The position numbers and the translations under genes are program-made. From Cyanoderma ruficeps (lineage: Eukaryota; Chordata; Aves; Passeriformes; Timaliidae), in contig VZDJ01000346.1 in NCBI GenBank assembly GCA_008694505.1, positions 15,727,719 through 15,791,718 of the forward strand: 64,000 nucleotides of DNA, read 5' to 3'. Under the pieces are notes generated by a model. It was not told the DNA's origin and ran no database searches. It saw nothing but the letters and a program-made list of their open reading frames with translations. The first letter of the stretch is position 1; the number at the start of each line of letters is the position of its first letter. Shown piece after piece: positions 25,701 to 37,414 of the stretch.

Positions 25701-28199
25701 ATAATGCAATCTGTGAAAGGCTTAAGATAGATCAGAAAAGATAAATCTTGTCGATATGTCCCACACAGTATTTAGATTGACAGAGCAATGTGACTGTTTT
25801 AAGAAAACATAAATCCACCACGAAGCAAACATTTATGTTATCACTAACTCGACAAGTCTGAATAAATCAACAAATTTTCAGGCACCAAAGTACTCATTTT
25901 CGTACTTAAAATGAGTGAAACATGACTCAAAATGCCATTTCTGGAACACGCTTCTTTACCCCAGCACATTAAGGCACTTAGAGATGCTCCACACCTACAC
26001 TGAAAAGTAATATGCACAGTCATAACACAAAAAATGCATGCTAAAATAAGAGCAAAAGCAAACTCAGTGTGCCAAAAATCCAGGATTGTCATTATCACAA
26101 GCCCACAAGGTTTTCAGTATGTCACTACTAAATCAGAGACAACCAGGCTTGGCTTATTGGCAGGACACTATGCAGAAATCTGAAGAACAACATCTAATTT
26201 AGAGAAAACGGACCACATCTCAGTTGCCATAATTTACCATATCTGGACACGACTAACTTGTCCCAGCGTGTTACATTAAGCACTACACAAAAGCCAGCCT
26301 GCTGCATCAGGACTGGAGCATCCCATAGTCAAGAATCTGTCATCCTCTGAATTGCTAATCAGGGTTATGTTGTGAAGCATTATGGACTTTTTCCAAAAGG
26401 GTGGGTTTTGAATATCATATAGATACATTCACACTATCTTGAATTCATAAATAATTTAATAATTTCTTAGAGCACTTTGAATCTCAAGCCATAACTCAGT
26501 TTTCATTGCTGAAAACATGTCTGGATTTCTATGAAATAGTTAAAAACTCATGATAAATTTAGATGAGACGTTACAGATTTTATTCAGGTTTGCAGTAGCT
26601 GTGTGGAAATTCTGTCTAATATAACTTTAGACAGAACAAAAAAAACCTCCTCAGACCTTTAAAAAACTTTCTGGAAATAGTAAACATATGATTTGCTTGA
26701 CTCATTTCTATTTTAAACACTAAAGTATATATTACCCATTTCAAACAGAAGCAGACTACTCTAGAAACTGGGTTTCACAGTCATCTTCAACCTTTCAAAG
26801 ACTGATCAAAAATGATCTCAACATATTCACAGTAGAAAAGCAAGCAAAATAAAGCACGACCACCAAAGTCCCAAGTCACTTGAATGTCATTAAAATTTCC
26901 ACACAGCTAATAATAAGGAATTATTTTAAATATGACAAATAATTCTTTATTGAGGTAACCTCAAGTAAAACTCACTTTAATGCCTCTGTTTTTTCTCATT
27001 GTTCTCATTGTTCTCACTGTTTCTCATTGTTCCTGTGTTATAATTCAAATTCTGTGAGACAGAGAAGAGGCAAATTTGTCCCTCTTGCAATGATAACCTG
27101 AGTTACTGTGAATGAATCTTAGATAAATCCATAGTCTTCCTTTATATTTACTTTCTTTTTCCTTTCTACTTTGCAAATTTTGCCTATCCTATTAATTCCT
27201 GCCTCCCCAGATTTCTTTCCCTACACCTTAACCATTAATTCTATTCTCTTAGAACTTTTCTTCAATCCTTTGCCAAAATCCTTTTCAGTTGAAACACCAC
27301 AAGATTCCTCCCAAATATAAACATTTTTTTACTAAAAGTGTCAACACATGCACATGCACATCATATGATCAGAATTTTGATAATCCCTCTATAATTTTCT
27401 CCATAGCCCTCTGTCCAATCCATTTTTCCATCTGATCTTAATATTTGCCTAATAATAGGTTGCAAAATCTTCAGGTCAGGGATTTTGTCCTTTTATCCAT
27501 TTCTGTACAGAGTTAAGGGTTAAGTACACTCATCAACTGTAATAGCTGAATAATGAGGCCTCCTAAACTTATTTGTCCAGTCATTGTAGTGGAATGGAGT
27601 ATCTTGATCTTGAATAATAATCCATGTATATCATAATGTAAGCATCAATCCATAATTTACATCTTTGAGAATTTCGATGAACTTTTAGCTTCCTATATAA
27701 AATATTTTGATAACTTTGTTAAAGTTTCAAGCAACATAAAATACATAAATTTCCATAATTACTTACATCAAGGCATGATTGAAGGATCTACTCTGATATA
27801 CTCTGATAAACTTGTACTTTATCTCGGATTTAACACAACAAGGAAAGACAAAGTGAAGGTGCATTACAGGACTATGGCTTTAATTATAAAATGTACCTTT
27901 GATTAGGGCAATATCTTGTTTATTGCCTTAAAAGACAGTAGAGAGGTTAGTATAGAGAGTGAACCTAGCCTACATCAACAAGAATAGTAGAGGTCAGATA
28001 TGGATGAATATGGGTAGTTTTTTTAAATATTAAAGGACATATTTCCAAATTGAACAGTTTATGACCTACCTAGACAAATACTATCTATCTGCCTTACTTC
28101 AAATAGTTCCTACCTAATACTCAGCTATTTATGACTGATTTAATGGTGAAATCTTTAGGAGACAGACCATGCTATAATAAGCGCTAAAAAAAAAGTAAG
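16721..28199. other. Long stretch without recognisable genes or mobile elements
   Basis: About 11.5 kb of AT-rich, CpG-poor sequence in which I can name no mobile element and no exon. Open frames are all under 110 codons (the largest is 21001-21324 on the minus strand) and unrecognised. Only one small tandem repeat (26993-27032) stands out. Such a stretch may be a gene-desert segment or a large intron; old repeats beyond visual recognition are likely to exist in it. Confidence 0.5.
26993..27032 (+). repeat. TTCTCATTG tandem repeat
   Basis: Four imperfect copies of a nine- to ten-base unit (TTCTCATTG, one with CACTG) in a row. This is a simple minisatellite-like expansion with no coding role. 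Confidence 0.8.
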
Positions 28200-28602
28200 A
28201 AAATCGTAAAATTAAAGAGTGGTTTATGTTGGAAAGGACCTTGAAGACCATCCAGTTCCAACTCCCCTGCCACCTTTCACTTGACCAGGTTACTCAGAGC
28301 ACCATCCAACCTGGCCCTGAACACTTCCAGGGATGAGACATCCACAGATTCTCTGGGCAACCTGTGCCAGGGCCTCGCCACCCTCACAGTAAATAATTTC
28401 TTCCTCACAGGTTGCCTGAATCTTCCCTCTTTCACTTTGAAGCCATTGCCCCTTGTCCAGTCACTTCATACCCTTGTCAAAAATCCCTCTCTGGCTTTCT
28501 TGTAGCCATTTAAAGATAATGGAAAGTGCTACAATGTCCTCTTGGAGCCTTTCCTTTTCCAAGCTGAGCAATGGCAAGTCTCTCAGACTGTCTTCAAAGG
28601 AA
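28200..28602 (-). mobile_element. CR1 retrotransposon 3' fragment, 5'-truncated
   Basis: This is the clearest avian CR1 copy in the window, inserted in minus orientation. On the plus strand it reads from the CR1 3' end (GGAAAGGACCTTGAAGACCA, then the TCCAGTTCCAACTCCCCTGCC block) through the 3' UTR and into the last codons of ORF2. The minus-strand translation contains LRDLPLLSLEKERL, close to the conserved C-terminal part of CR1 ORF2. The 5' side breaks off near 28602, the usual strong 5' truncation of CR1. No reverse-transcriptase or endonuclease domain is retained, so it is an inert remnant. Confidence 0.95.
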
Positions 28603-29168
28603 AATAAATCTTCACTGGAGAGAATTAGATGATGGAGGCTGCAACTGGCTCCGTCCAGGGCAACATTTCCAGCAATATGCAATATTTATAATGTTTTCAA
28701 TCATGGAAGTGATATTCATGTAATACTTTCAAGCTTCTCTTATTCAAGCCGAACCAGTTATCCACATTATACGGGCTCACTGAGGCTCCTAGGCCCATGC
28801 ATGGAAATCATGCCTGACTTAGTACTGCAGCTGTACATCAAAAAGGAAAATGTACACGTTCTCTTGCAATAGTATGCATGAACTGAAGTTCTCCCTAATT
28901 AACCTGATGTCTGAAAGGTTAAGGTGGGGTGTGGTGTGATTATTCTCACTATAACTTAAAGATTGTTTATTCAGTGTGTACCAGCACAGCTATTGGGTAC
29001 AGGTGTCATTGCCCTCTACTGGACCACATCAAAACAACCTGGTCATTTATCTCGTGGGGCTGATAAAATTGCTTGAAGAAATTTTCCTCAAATTGAAAAA
29101 AAAAAGATAGATATAAAAAGCATATGAATTTATTCTTTCACCAATGTCTAATGGCTCAAGTGGATTTA
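28603..29168. other. Non-coding spacer between CR1 remnants
   Basis: No gene recognised. Short A-rich run near 29096-29105. Confidence 0.5.
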
Positions 29169-29240
29169 CAGAAACACAAAATCCAAAAAGTGTTATAGCT
29201 GGAAAAACCTTAAATGACCATACAATTCAATCTCCATGAC
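29169..29240 (-). mobile_element. Weak CR1 3'-end remnant
   Basis: The plus strand here reads CACAAAATCC, then GTGTTATAGCTGGAAAAACC and TTAAATGACCATACAATTCAA. This follows the reverse complement of the CR1 3' terminus (CACAGAATGGTTTGGGTTGGAAGGGACCTT and onward) with many changes. The similarity fades after about 70 bp. It is probably an older copy than the one at 28.2 kb, and weak enough that an alignment is needed. Confidence 0.45.
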
Positions 29241-32084
29241 TATCTTTCATGTATATTATAGCACCTACTAATTTTTTCCCTCTGTTGACTTGTATACAAG
29301 CTGTGGTCTTCTGCCACCAGCATTGTAATTTGATGTTATGTTTCACCTTCTGCCACAGTTTATGTCATCTGTGATTGAATTTTTGAGCCACTGAATACTT
29401 CCATCTTGTATATAGATTCTCTCAGCAGTTTGCCCTGGTATTTTCATTCTTGTCTCTTCAGCAGCACATCTGATTTCTGCTCATCTTCAGATTCCATCCA
29501 AATGACTAGATCAATAATTGTTGCTAGTGCTGTTTGGGTTTTAATTTGCCTTTGGACTTTTGCCCCGTGGGCATTCCAAACTCATTTAAAGCTCTTTTTA
29601 CTATGTTAATGAGTTTGTGCCACAAAATGACCTCCTTGTCTAAGGGACACTATCTATCATCCACTCCTTTGACATGAAACACTTCAGAAAAGAAAGAAGC
29701 CGAAGATTTTACATGCAATATCTTCAGCTGTAATCAAATTCCATAGGTTTGAAAATAGCAAGTTTTGGGCAGAATATAGGAAAACTTTCTCACCTCTTAC
29801 TCTGATTTGTGAAAATAGACATGAGGTTTCGTTTGCATAACCTTTGATTTGACCAGGCCTTAAAAATTACAAAATTTTAAATCTCACAGAATTTGAGTTG
29901 GCATGGAGCAATTATAGCCATCTTTCTAATAATCAGTTTTCCTTACAATTTCAAAAAGAGAGGAATGGTAGGATATGAATCTTTTCTTCAGACACCTTTA
30001 AGGTCACAAGAGTACGGTAGAGCTTATATGTTAACAGTCAGGCAATAACTTGCACACTCAGAGACAACACTGAAAAATACATAGCATAATTCATAATTTT
30101 TGTAGGATAGTTGTACACTGAAGATGGTTTCCTCTTTATGTAGGCATGTATTTGTGTGCTCTGGAAACAACCCTGAAACCCTGAAATACACAGTTTCCAC
30201 TTGTTTTCCTAGTTGGGAAAGTCTATAGGCAAATGTGAAAGGCAATCCTGTGTGTGCTGGTGGCCAGATCCAATAAAACTCTGTGGAAACAATATGTGCA
30301 TGCACTAATACTAGACTGGAAAATGTTCTCTGTATCTGACCTTGATTTTTGGTTTCTGATTCACCTCTTCAAAACTGGCTCACCTATTCCAACATACAAT
30401 TACAATTAATCTAAAGGAGAAATTGTACCCGTATCATTTCCACTACACTAACCCTTCTCTTTTGCTGAGTATGATGAAAAGTAATCTATATTTTTGCAGA
30501 AGATGTAGGTGTGACAATGAACAAAACTAACTACTTTTCACAGACTTCATCTCTTCTAAAAATTCTGAAAATTAATTCAGATGTTACTTACTTAGAAGCT
30601 CTCCCTGTATGATGACTTCCGAACCAAAACTTTAATATAAAATCATTTTTTTAAAAAATCCACACTCATTTTTCAGGGGAGAATACCAGAATTTGTCTCT
30701 CTTATTTCTACTGATAGGAATCACACTGACAATCACCACTTTGAAAAGCAGGTCTGTATGTAACAGTAAAGTTTCCAAAAAAAAGAGAGAGCTTCAGACT
30801 TTGGCTCTGATTGAAGTTTCCTCAAAATTGAGGAAATATTGAGACACAGAGGTTTGTTTCCTGTTTATCTCTAATTGAAAACAGAATGAAAATTTCCCAA
30901 TATTTCCATCAGGCAAATACACTTTATCATGAACATTGAAAACAGTCTCAAAATCAGGAAGATGACACACAATAACACCAAATTAAACTGAAATGGATTA
31001 AAAGTTCACTTTGCATAAACGGTCAACATTTCTGAAAATTATCCAAATTCATATCAGCAAAATATGAACTGATGCCTCATGAGCTTAGACTTTCAGCTTG
31101 TTTCTGCCTAGCTCAGCATGAGGAAGAATAAAGTCAAAGCAAAGATAAAGAGATCTAACAGGCAGCAACATTATTAATAAATTAGAACTATTCTGTCTAT
31201 CCATATGATCATATTTATATATTTAAGCAATTACTTTTGCACTTACAGTTCAGAAGTCAGACAGTAACTAAATGAATACTACAAACTGCATAGAAAAGAC
31301 TGGAAAGCAAAGCACTTTGGAGTCTGTATGAAGAGCTCAGGTTCCTCCTTCTTTCAAAAAATTGACCTCAAGGACATGCCCTTTCTTAAGCTATAGTGGA
31401 ACCTCATCAAGTATGAATGTTTTATTTTATCACATCCTTTCTGCAGTCCTATCAATGCCATGAATCTGGTTCAACCTCCTGCACTCAGTGGATTGGTCAC
31501 ACTCTAGGAAGCAATCCTCCATTATTCCCAAGGGGGAAGTTCTAACACTTTATACAAGGATCAAGACAAAAAAGGGGAATCAGGATCTCATATATACAAA
31601 CAAGACACAAGTCTACTCCTCCCTACATTTTGTGGACTATCAAAGAAATTGTACCTTTTTTGCTTAATTCTTGGGTGATAAATATGCCAATACTTATAAC
31701 AGAGCTTTGTGATGGATATACAAAATCTGATATGAATGAAGTATGGATGGAAATACCAGTGTGGGAAAACACCAGGAGAAACTATAGTGAATGGCATATC
31801 TTGATATCCAAGGCTGTGCCTGATGTTAGTCAGACCAATAAACCTGGAGAAACATGGTATTTCCATGAAGACACGAAGGCCTGTACTTCAGTGAGGCCAC
31901 AGCACAAATGAGTTACCAGAGAGAGACCTGCACAGTGATAGCAGCAGAGAGGACATGAGGTTACAGCCTTTCTTCTGTACAGTTCTTCATCCTGCTGTCC
32001 CAAGATGAAGCCAGGAAGCCAGAAAGGTACTCAAAACTTGAGAACCAGATCAACAGCAATTTTGATAATGACATGGGGATATTG
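29241..32084. other. AT-rich non-coding stretch
   Basis: No gene, RNA gene or further mobile element recognised over 2.8 kb. Overlapping 92-93-codon open frames on both strands at 31588-31911 are unrecognised and mirror each other, as expected by chance where stops are locally absent. Confidence 0.55.
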
Positions 32085-32384
32085 AAATTACTTCAAAAAA
32101 GGACCACTAAGATATTCAAGGTGGGCATACTTGCCCTCTGAGGAAAGGTTGAACAAGCTGAGCTGTTGCAGCCTGGAGAGCGCGTGGCTTTGAGATGGGC
32201 TTAACAGCATCCTCCAGTGCCTGCAGGGACATTACCATTACAAGAAAGTGAAACGAGACTTTTCACAGGGTTGAACAGCTGGAGGATGAGACAGCAGGCA
32301 TGAACTGAAACTATATAGGTTCAGGCTGGATATAAGAATAAGCTTTTTCTCCACAAAGAGAGTCAGGCATTAGAAAAGTCTGGC
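32085..32384 (+). mobile_element. CR1 fragment, plus orientation (ORF2 end/3' UTR)
   Basis: The plus strand follows the CR1 segment that covers the end of ORF2. It has the GAGGAAAGGTTGAACAAGCTG block, then GCAGCCTGGAGAG, a diverged middle, and finally GGTTCAGGCTGGATATAAGA ahead of an AAGCTTTTTCTCC block that matches the usual ATATTAGGAAGAAATTCTTC region. Similarity stops near the GAGTCAGGCATTAG sequence, where a full element would run on to its 3' terminus. At that point a minus-strand CR1 segment begins. The copy is therefore missing its true 3' end as well as its 5' part. Confidence 0.75.
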
Positions 32385-33570
32385 AAAGGGTACTCATGGC
32401 AAATCCTTGTCTCATAGACTTGTACAGCTGCAGGTTCCTTAGATGGTCTCAAACTTGATGTCCTACAGTGGGAGTGGTTCTCCATCTTATCAGTCCCTGC
32501 CTCTGCTTCTGCAGCTTGGATGGTGTGGCTGGAGCCCTTCCTGGTGAAGATCAAGGCAAAAAGGTCAGTGAGTACCTCAGCCTTCTCGATATCCCAATAA
32601 GCACATCTGTTTCCTTCTGGAGAAAGGCTAGTCTTTCTTTCAGCACTTATTTACTTACAGAAGCTTTAATGTTTAGCCTTGATGTCCCTGGCCAGATATA
32701 ATTCTATCAGACTTTTAACTTTCCTAACCTGATTCCTGACTGCTTGGACAATTGGTCTGTATTTCTTCAAGATACAGGTCCTTGCTTCCACCTTCTGCAG
32801 GCGTAAATTTGTCCAAAAACTCCTTGGTCATCCATTCAGGCATCCTGACTTCGTCTGTGGCACTGTGCCACTCCTGAGCTTGGAGGAGGTAATCCTTGAA
32901 TATTTACAAGCTTCTAAGGACTCCTCTTCCCTCCAGGGCTCTATCCCATGCTGCTTCACCAAGCGGATCACCAAAGAGGCCAAAGTCTGCTCTGCTGAAG
33001 TCCAGCGTAGTGAGCTTGTTGGATCTTGAACTCAGAATCTTGAACTCCATGGTTTTGTTATCAATGCAGCCCAAGCTGCCCTTGAGCTTCACATTCCCCA
33101 CCAGCTCCTGTTTGTTGGTGAGAACAAGGTTCAGCATAGCATCCCTTGTTGCTGGCACCTCTGTCCTTTGGAGAAGGAATTTACCACCAATGCATTCCAG
33201 GAACTTCCTGAATTGTTCCTCCCACAGATATTGGGTGTTTGAAGTCCCCCACGAGGCTCTGGGCTTGTGAAAATAGGGCTGCTCCCATCTGTCTCTATAG
33301 GGCCTCATCTACTTAGTGTGGTCTGTAGCAGATCCCACTATAATGTCGCCTGTCCTTGCTTTTCCTTTAATCCTGACCCATATTTTCTCCTCATCCATCC
33401 CAAATGGAGCTCCATGCACTCCAGCTGATCACTGACATAAAGCTGATCACTGACATAAAAGGTGACACCCCTTCTTATCTCCCCTGCCTGCCCTTCCTAA
33501 ACAGCCTGTATCCTTCTGTTCCTACCACAGGAGACATCCTACCATATCTCCAGGCTGCCAGTAAAGTCAA
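32385..33570 (-). mobile_element. CR1 ORF2 endonuclease-to-RT fragment, inactivated
   Basis: Read on the minus strand, this 1.2-kb piece covers the C-terminal half of the CR1 endonuclease, the linker, and the N-terminal start of the reverse-transcriptase region. Open stretches at 32904-33308 (134 codons) and 32363-32554 keep recognisable CR1 blocks: FLECIGGKFLLQ, NLVLTNKQELVGNVKLKGSL, LTTLDFSRADFGLF, LEGRG and IFTRKGSSHT. The endonuclease SDH motif reads IDN (33057-33065), so the catalytic histidine is lost, and the usual GDFN block upstream is garbled. Stops and frameshifts separate the blocks. The rest of RT is absent. It ends at 32385 against a plus-strand CR1 piece. Confidence 0.93.
33423..33458 (-). 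repeat. 18-bp tandem duplication inside the CR1 copy
   Basis: The unit AGCTGATCACTGACATAA occurs twice in immediate succession, within the CR1 segment. Since CR1 normally has this block once, the duplication arose after insertion (or in the source copy). It keeps the reading frame, being six codons long. Confidence 0.9.
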
Positions 33571-35320
33571 CAGATGAACTCTTATACAACTTTAGCCCAT
33601 ATGGAAAAATAATAAACAATAATCACATCCAGTTTTAAAACAGCGAAATTGGATGAAAAAAGGGGAAATGAATGATCACAGCTTCTCTGAGAAACTGAAA
33701 CTACAAGGGAATGTACAAAAAGACCACCCTGTTTTGAACATCTTCCATCTAATACCAGGCATAATGAAAGTGCGGCAAAAGAAAAGATAAAAAAATAGTT
33801 TGTCCAAACTTGCCTATACTTCCATTAACTAAAAACCTCTCCATAGTTTAAAGATGAGAAGTTGTAATAACTGTGATGGAACAGAAGTTTTAGATGATGG
33901 CTGGGTGAACTCATTCTGGGGGCATAAGAACATACATGGACCTGGCCTGGCACTGTGACATGTGACACACTACATCAGACAGAAAACACCACAGTGCTTG
34001 TTAACAAAATTCTGTTTTAAAACACACTTGGCAGAGACACCTTTTGAACATGTCTGAACAACCTCTGACTAAGCACGTTAATCTTGGCCTTAAACATTTT
34101 CTGAAATCAAGACAGTGAAAGATTTGAAACATACATAACTTGGAAATTACAGCAATGGATGGAACTGAAATGCGCTGGAGTAAAAGCAGACGAATATCAG
34201 AAACTAACTGAGCTTGGAAGAACAGGTCCTTAAAAAGGAGAATTATACTGAAGATATCCATAATTTCCATAGGGCCTGTGTTTAACAGTCTATGCCTTTT
34301 AGACATATATTGAAGACTCAAAACATGAATACTAAATATAAAATCTGCTGCTTTTTGTATTTTGAGTTGTGAATGAGCCTATTTTTCAACAGTGTTTTAG
34401 AAACTTTAACTAGGTGTTTTTTCTAAAATTAACAGAAAAGTAAAAAAAAAAAATCACTATTTATTGAATGATCCTTTTGGAGAACAGATGAGATCTCTAG
34501 CAGTGATTTTATCCACAGTGTAACTTATTTCCAATTGTATTTGAGTGCATTAATGAAGAGGATGACTTAACCAGAAAAATGATGGAAAGAAAGTTAAAGC
34601 CAAGTTCTAGATGTGTAATAGCTTGTTTTCCAACAGCCTGCTTTTGAAGCAAATCAGCTTACGAAAAGATTTAATATTCTTTAAGAGGGTAACTGAAAAT
34701 GTTGTCAACACCTTCCATTTGTAGTTGATGGGTTTGAGATCGATGAGAAGTAAAGACCATTCAAATATTCATGGCAGAAGACAGAGTGGAGACAAGCTGG
34801 AGGCTATATTAAGCAACACAGGGGAAGTAGACCGTGGTAAGACAGAACACAAATATGGATATCTCCACAACAGGTGAGTGAGATGAACAGAAACTAGAAA
34901 TACAGATGAGTAAAAGTGTTGAACTACTGCTATAATATAGAGGGAAAACAATCCAACTGTGATGAAACAATTTTTTTTGTGTTCTAAAACACCTTATGAA
35001 AACAGGTAAGATTAATAAAATGGATATAATAAAGCCTTATCATAAATACCTGATGAGTCTCTTTCTGAGTTGATTTTTATTCAAGATTTTACTGCCCTGA
35101 CTATAAAAGGACGGGGGAAAAAAAGGACAAGAGAAAAACCCCAACCTTGTTGAATATTTCTCACTCTGCACAGGCTGTTAGAGAGCTGTATGTGCTCCCA
35201 GGTAAAGAGGAGATGAAATACCAAAACCCCTGAGATCCACACAGCCCCTGGGACTGGCAGCAGCACAAGACAAAGCACTGATTGGGACTTTTTCCACATG
35301 GGCTCTGCATTGCAGTTGCT
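33571..35320. other. AT-rich non-coding stretch
   Basis: No gene recognised. A 106-codon minus-strand open frame at 34001-34321 translates to a Cys/Leu-rich peptide without a known domain and without supporting context. Confidence 0.55.
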
Positions 35321-35375
35321 GAGGAGAGGAGAGGAGAGGAGAGGAGAGGAGAGGAGAGGAGAGGAGAGGAGAGGA
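35321..35375 (+). repeat. (GAGGA)11 pentanucleotide microsatellite
   Basis: Eleven perfect tandem GAGGA units, purine-only on the plus strand. On the minus strand it produces a repetitive LLSSP peptide in an 82-codon frame, which is an artefact of the repeat. Its perfection suggests recent expansion and probable length polymorphism. Long purine tracts of this type can adopt triplex (H-DNA) structure. Confidence 0.95.
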
Positions 35376-36038
35376 CTTTTGCTCTCTCAAAGTGTGTGCC
35401 AGGAGATTAATTTGGTCTCCAGCCACTATTTAGTTCTGGAACCAAAAAAATGTGTTCACTTTTTCCTCTAATCCAGTTGCGATTAAATATTGCCTGCTAA
35501 AATCCCACTTTTTCAGTATGGTCTACAAGTGCATAAATGCAGTAGCCCAGTCAAGGGAAACCTTAAAGGTGTATCAGGAAAATGAAGGATATGAAAATCA
35601 AAGCTTTTGGATGAAGTGAGATAAATGTCAAGGTGAAGTAAGAAGAGGATAAAAATGAAAAGCAGGTGAAGCATAAAAAAATGGTTCTCTAGGAGGGGAA
35701 CATAATGTTTTGTTTATTTGAAAAACTGGTTTTAAAGGGCTGGTGAAAAAAAGAGTTCAAAATTTTAGGGAACTTTTTAATAGCTAAGACTAATCTTATG
35801 CTGAGGTTTAGTACATTTAGATACATCTAAAAAATTGCAGTTCTATATAAAAGTATGTAATAAGAATAACTAAATAAAAGGCAACTAACTAAATAAAGTA
35901 TCTATGAATACATAAACATTGAGAGTCATTTTTGGTATTCAAAAGTCTATCTGTATGCAGTTTACTGCAACGCAGCAATGTATAAATGTGTAAAATAATT
36001 GCAAATATAAACTTATATCCTAGAATATTATTTTAAGA
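35376..36038. other. AT-rich non-coding stretch
   Basis: Nothing recognised between the GAGGA microsatellite and the next CR1 copy. Confidence 0.55.
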
Positions 36039-36485
36039 TGATAGAATTACGGAATCTTTGAGTCTGGTTAAGTATTTCAGGGGATCACTTAATTTGACAC
36101 CCCTGCTCAGAGCAGTGTCAGCTAGAGCAGGGTGCCCATGGACCATCCCCACATGGCTTCTGAAAACCTTTACAATTTCTCTGAACATAAATATTATATT
36201 ATGTTCCTGTGTTCAACTGCCCACACAGAAAAAGCTTTATCTTTCATTTAAATGTAATTTCTTGGTTTTTTCAGCAGTGCCTAATTACCCCTTGTCCTGT
36301 CACTGTGCATCACTGGAAAGAGCTTGGCTCCATCTTCAGCCCACCTCCATGCCCTGTTAGGTCTTTATACACATTGGTAAAATCCCCTGAGCCTTCTATT
36401 CTCAGTGCTGTAGTCTCAGTTCCTTAAGCCTCTCCTTATATGACAGATGCTCCCATCCCTTGCTCACCCTTGTGCACCACAAATA
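36039..36485 (-). mobile_element. CR1 3' fragment, 5'-truncated, diverged
   Basis: In minus orientation, the plus strand runs from a decayed 3' end (ATAGAATTACGGAATC), through CTTGTCCTGTCACTGTGCATC and GAGCTTGGCTCCATC, to the end of ORF2. The minus-strand frame at 36402-36602 contains GWEHLSYKERLKELRLQ, the well-known CR1 C-terminal block (consensus GLEHLSYEERLRELGL). The copy is clearly older than the 28.2-kb one: its middle part (36180-36260) has drifted strongly. It resembles a different CR1 subfamily by its 3' UTR wording. No enzyme domains remain. Confidence 0.88.
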
Positions 36486-36650
36486 TAAGTGTGATTTGAC
36501 TTCTGCTGAAGCAAAGTTATACCAAAGCTCCATCCTTTTAAAATACAGCCATGTCTTCCTCCAAGCAAGCAAAGAGTATGACCTTACACTGTCATCAGCC
36601 ACACCACTCCTGGAAAAAAAACAGGGCTCTTCTCAGTGGAGTGTTTCCAC

Positions 36651-36720
36651 TTCTTTCAGATTCTGACTTTAGAGTCTTTCAGATTCTGAAGCTGAAATCA
36701 GCTTCTTTCAGACTGTGACT
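36651..36720 (+). repeat. Degenerate TCTTTCAGATTCTGA repeats
   Basis: Three imperfect copies of a unit around TCTTTCAGATTCTGA occur within 70 bases, the last as TCTTTCAGACTGTGA. It looks like a small local duplication and has no recognised function. Confidence 0.65.
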
Positions 36721-36830
36721 TGACTAATTTCTATAGGAAAATTTTAGTGACATGGATTGACTGATGCAATGGAAGAGATTCTTCCATGTTTAATGCAGAT
36801 GCAATTGGGGGTTTCAGTTTTGATTTCTTT

Positions 36831-36852
36831 TTTACTATTAATTAATAGTAAA
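36831..36852. repeat. 22-bp perfect palindrome
   Basis: The half-site TTTACTATTAA is followed directly by its exact reverse complement, with no spacer. With a three-base bulge, the symmetry extends into flanking ATTTCTT on the left and AAGAAAT on the right, giving arms of about 18 bp. It could extrude as a hairpin or be a dimeric AT-rich binding site (the centre TTAATTAA is homeodomain-like). It may also be chance in AT-rich DNA. Confidence 0.85.
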
Positions 36853-37414
36853 GAAATAGAAGAATTCAGAGGTAAGTGGGCACCTGGGGAAAGTTTATTA
36901 CATCTCCATGATTTGTTTTGTGAATGCATCCCTATACAGTGGCTGATAAAGATGAGGGGTGGATTCTGTTTCACCTGCACTGAGGGGAGCCTTGCTGTGG
37001 GAAATAGAATCGTGGATGGTGTCTGGAGGGCCCCCCAGGCCAAATAGGCTCCAGGAAACCAAAGTTGTAGATGACTCACCCAGTCACTGATTCATGGATG
37101 TGACAGCAGGAACCACCACGATATTACACAACACAGTAAGGCTTGCTTTGAGCATATTCAGCACTGCAAGCTCCACATAGGACTGAAATACAAAGATATT
37201 TCTTCTCTTAGCTTCAAAAAGTCTCTGATAAAAGATAAGAAATCACCAAGAGCACACTCACTCTTCATTACAGCATTTCCACCTGAAACTGTATATGCCA
37301 AAGGCACTTGAGATGTCTCCACACATTAGACAGTGTTTCCCAAAAAACACTACTCAGGTAAAAGGCTCCTGATATATTGCTTAACAAAACTCTAGGCATG
37401 CCAAGAGACTTCCT

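Noticed and set aside
32896..33270. 124-codon plus-strand open frame
   Set aside because: Antisense shadow of the CR1 endonuclease segment on the minus strand, which carries the recognisable peptide blocks.
35178..35426. Minus-strand frame with a repeated LLSSP peptide
   Set aside because: Produced by the (GAGGA)11 microsatellite and not by a protein repeat.
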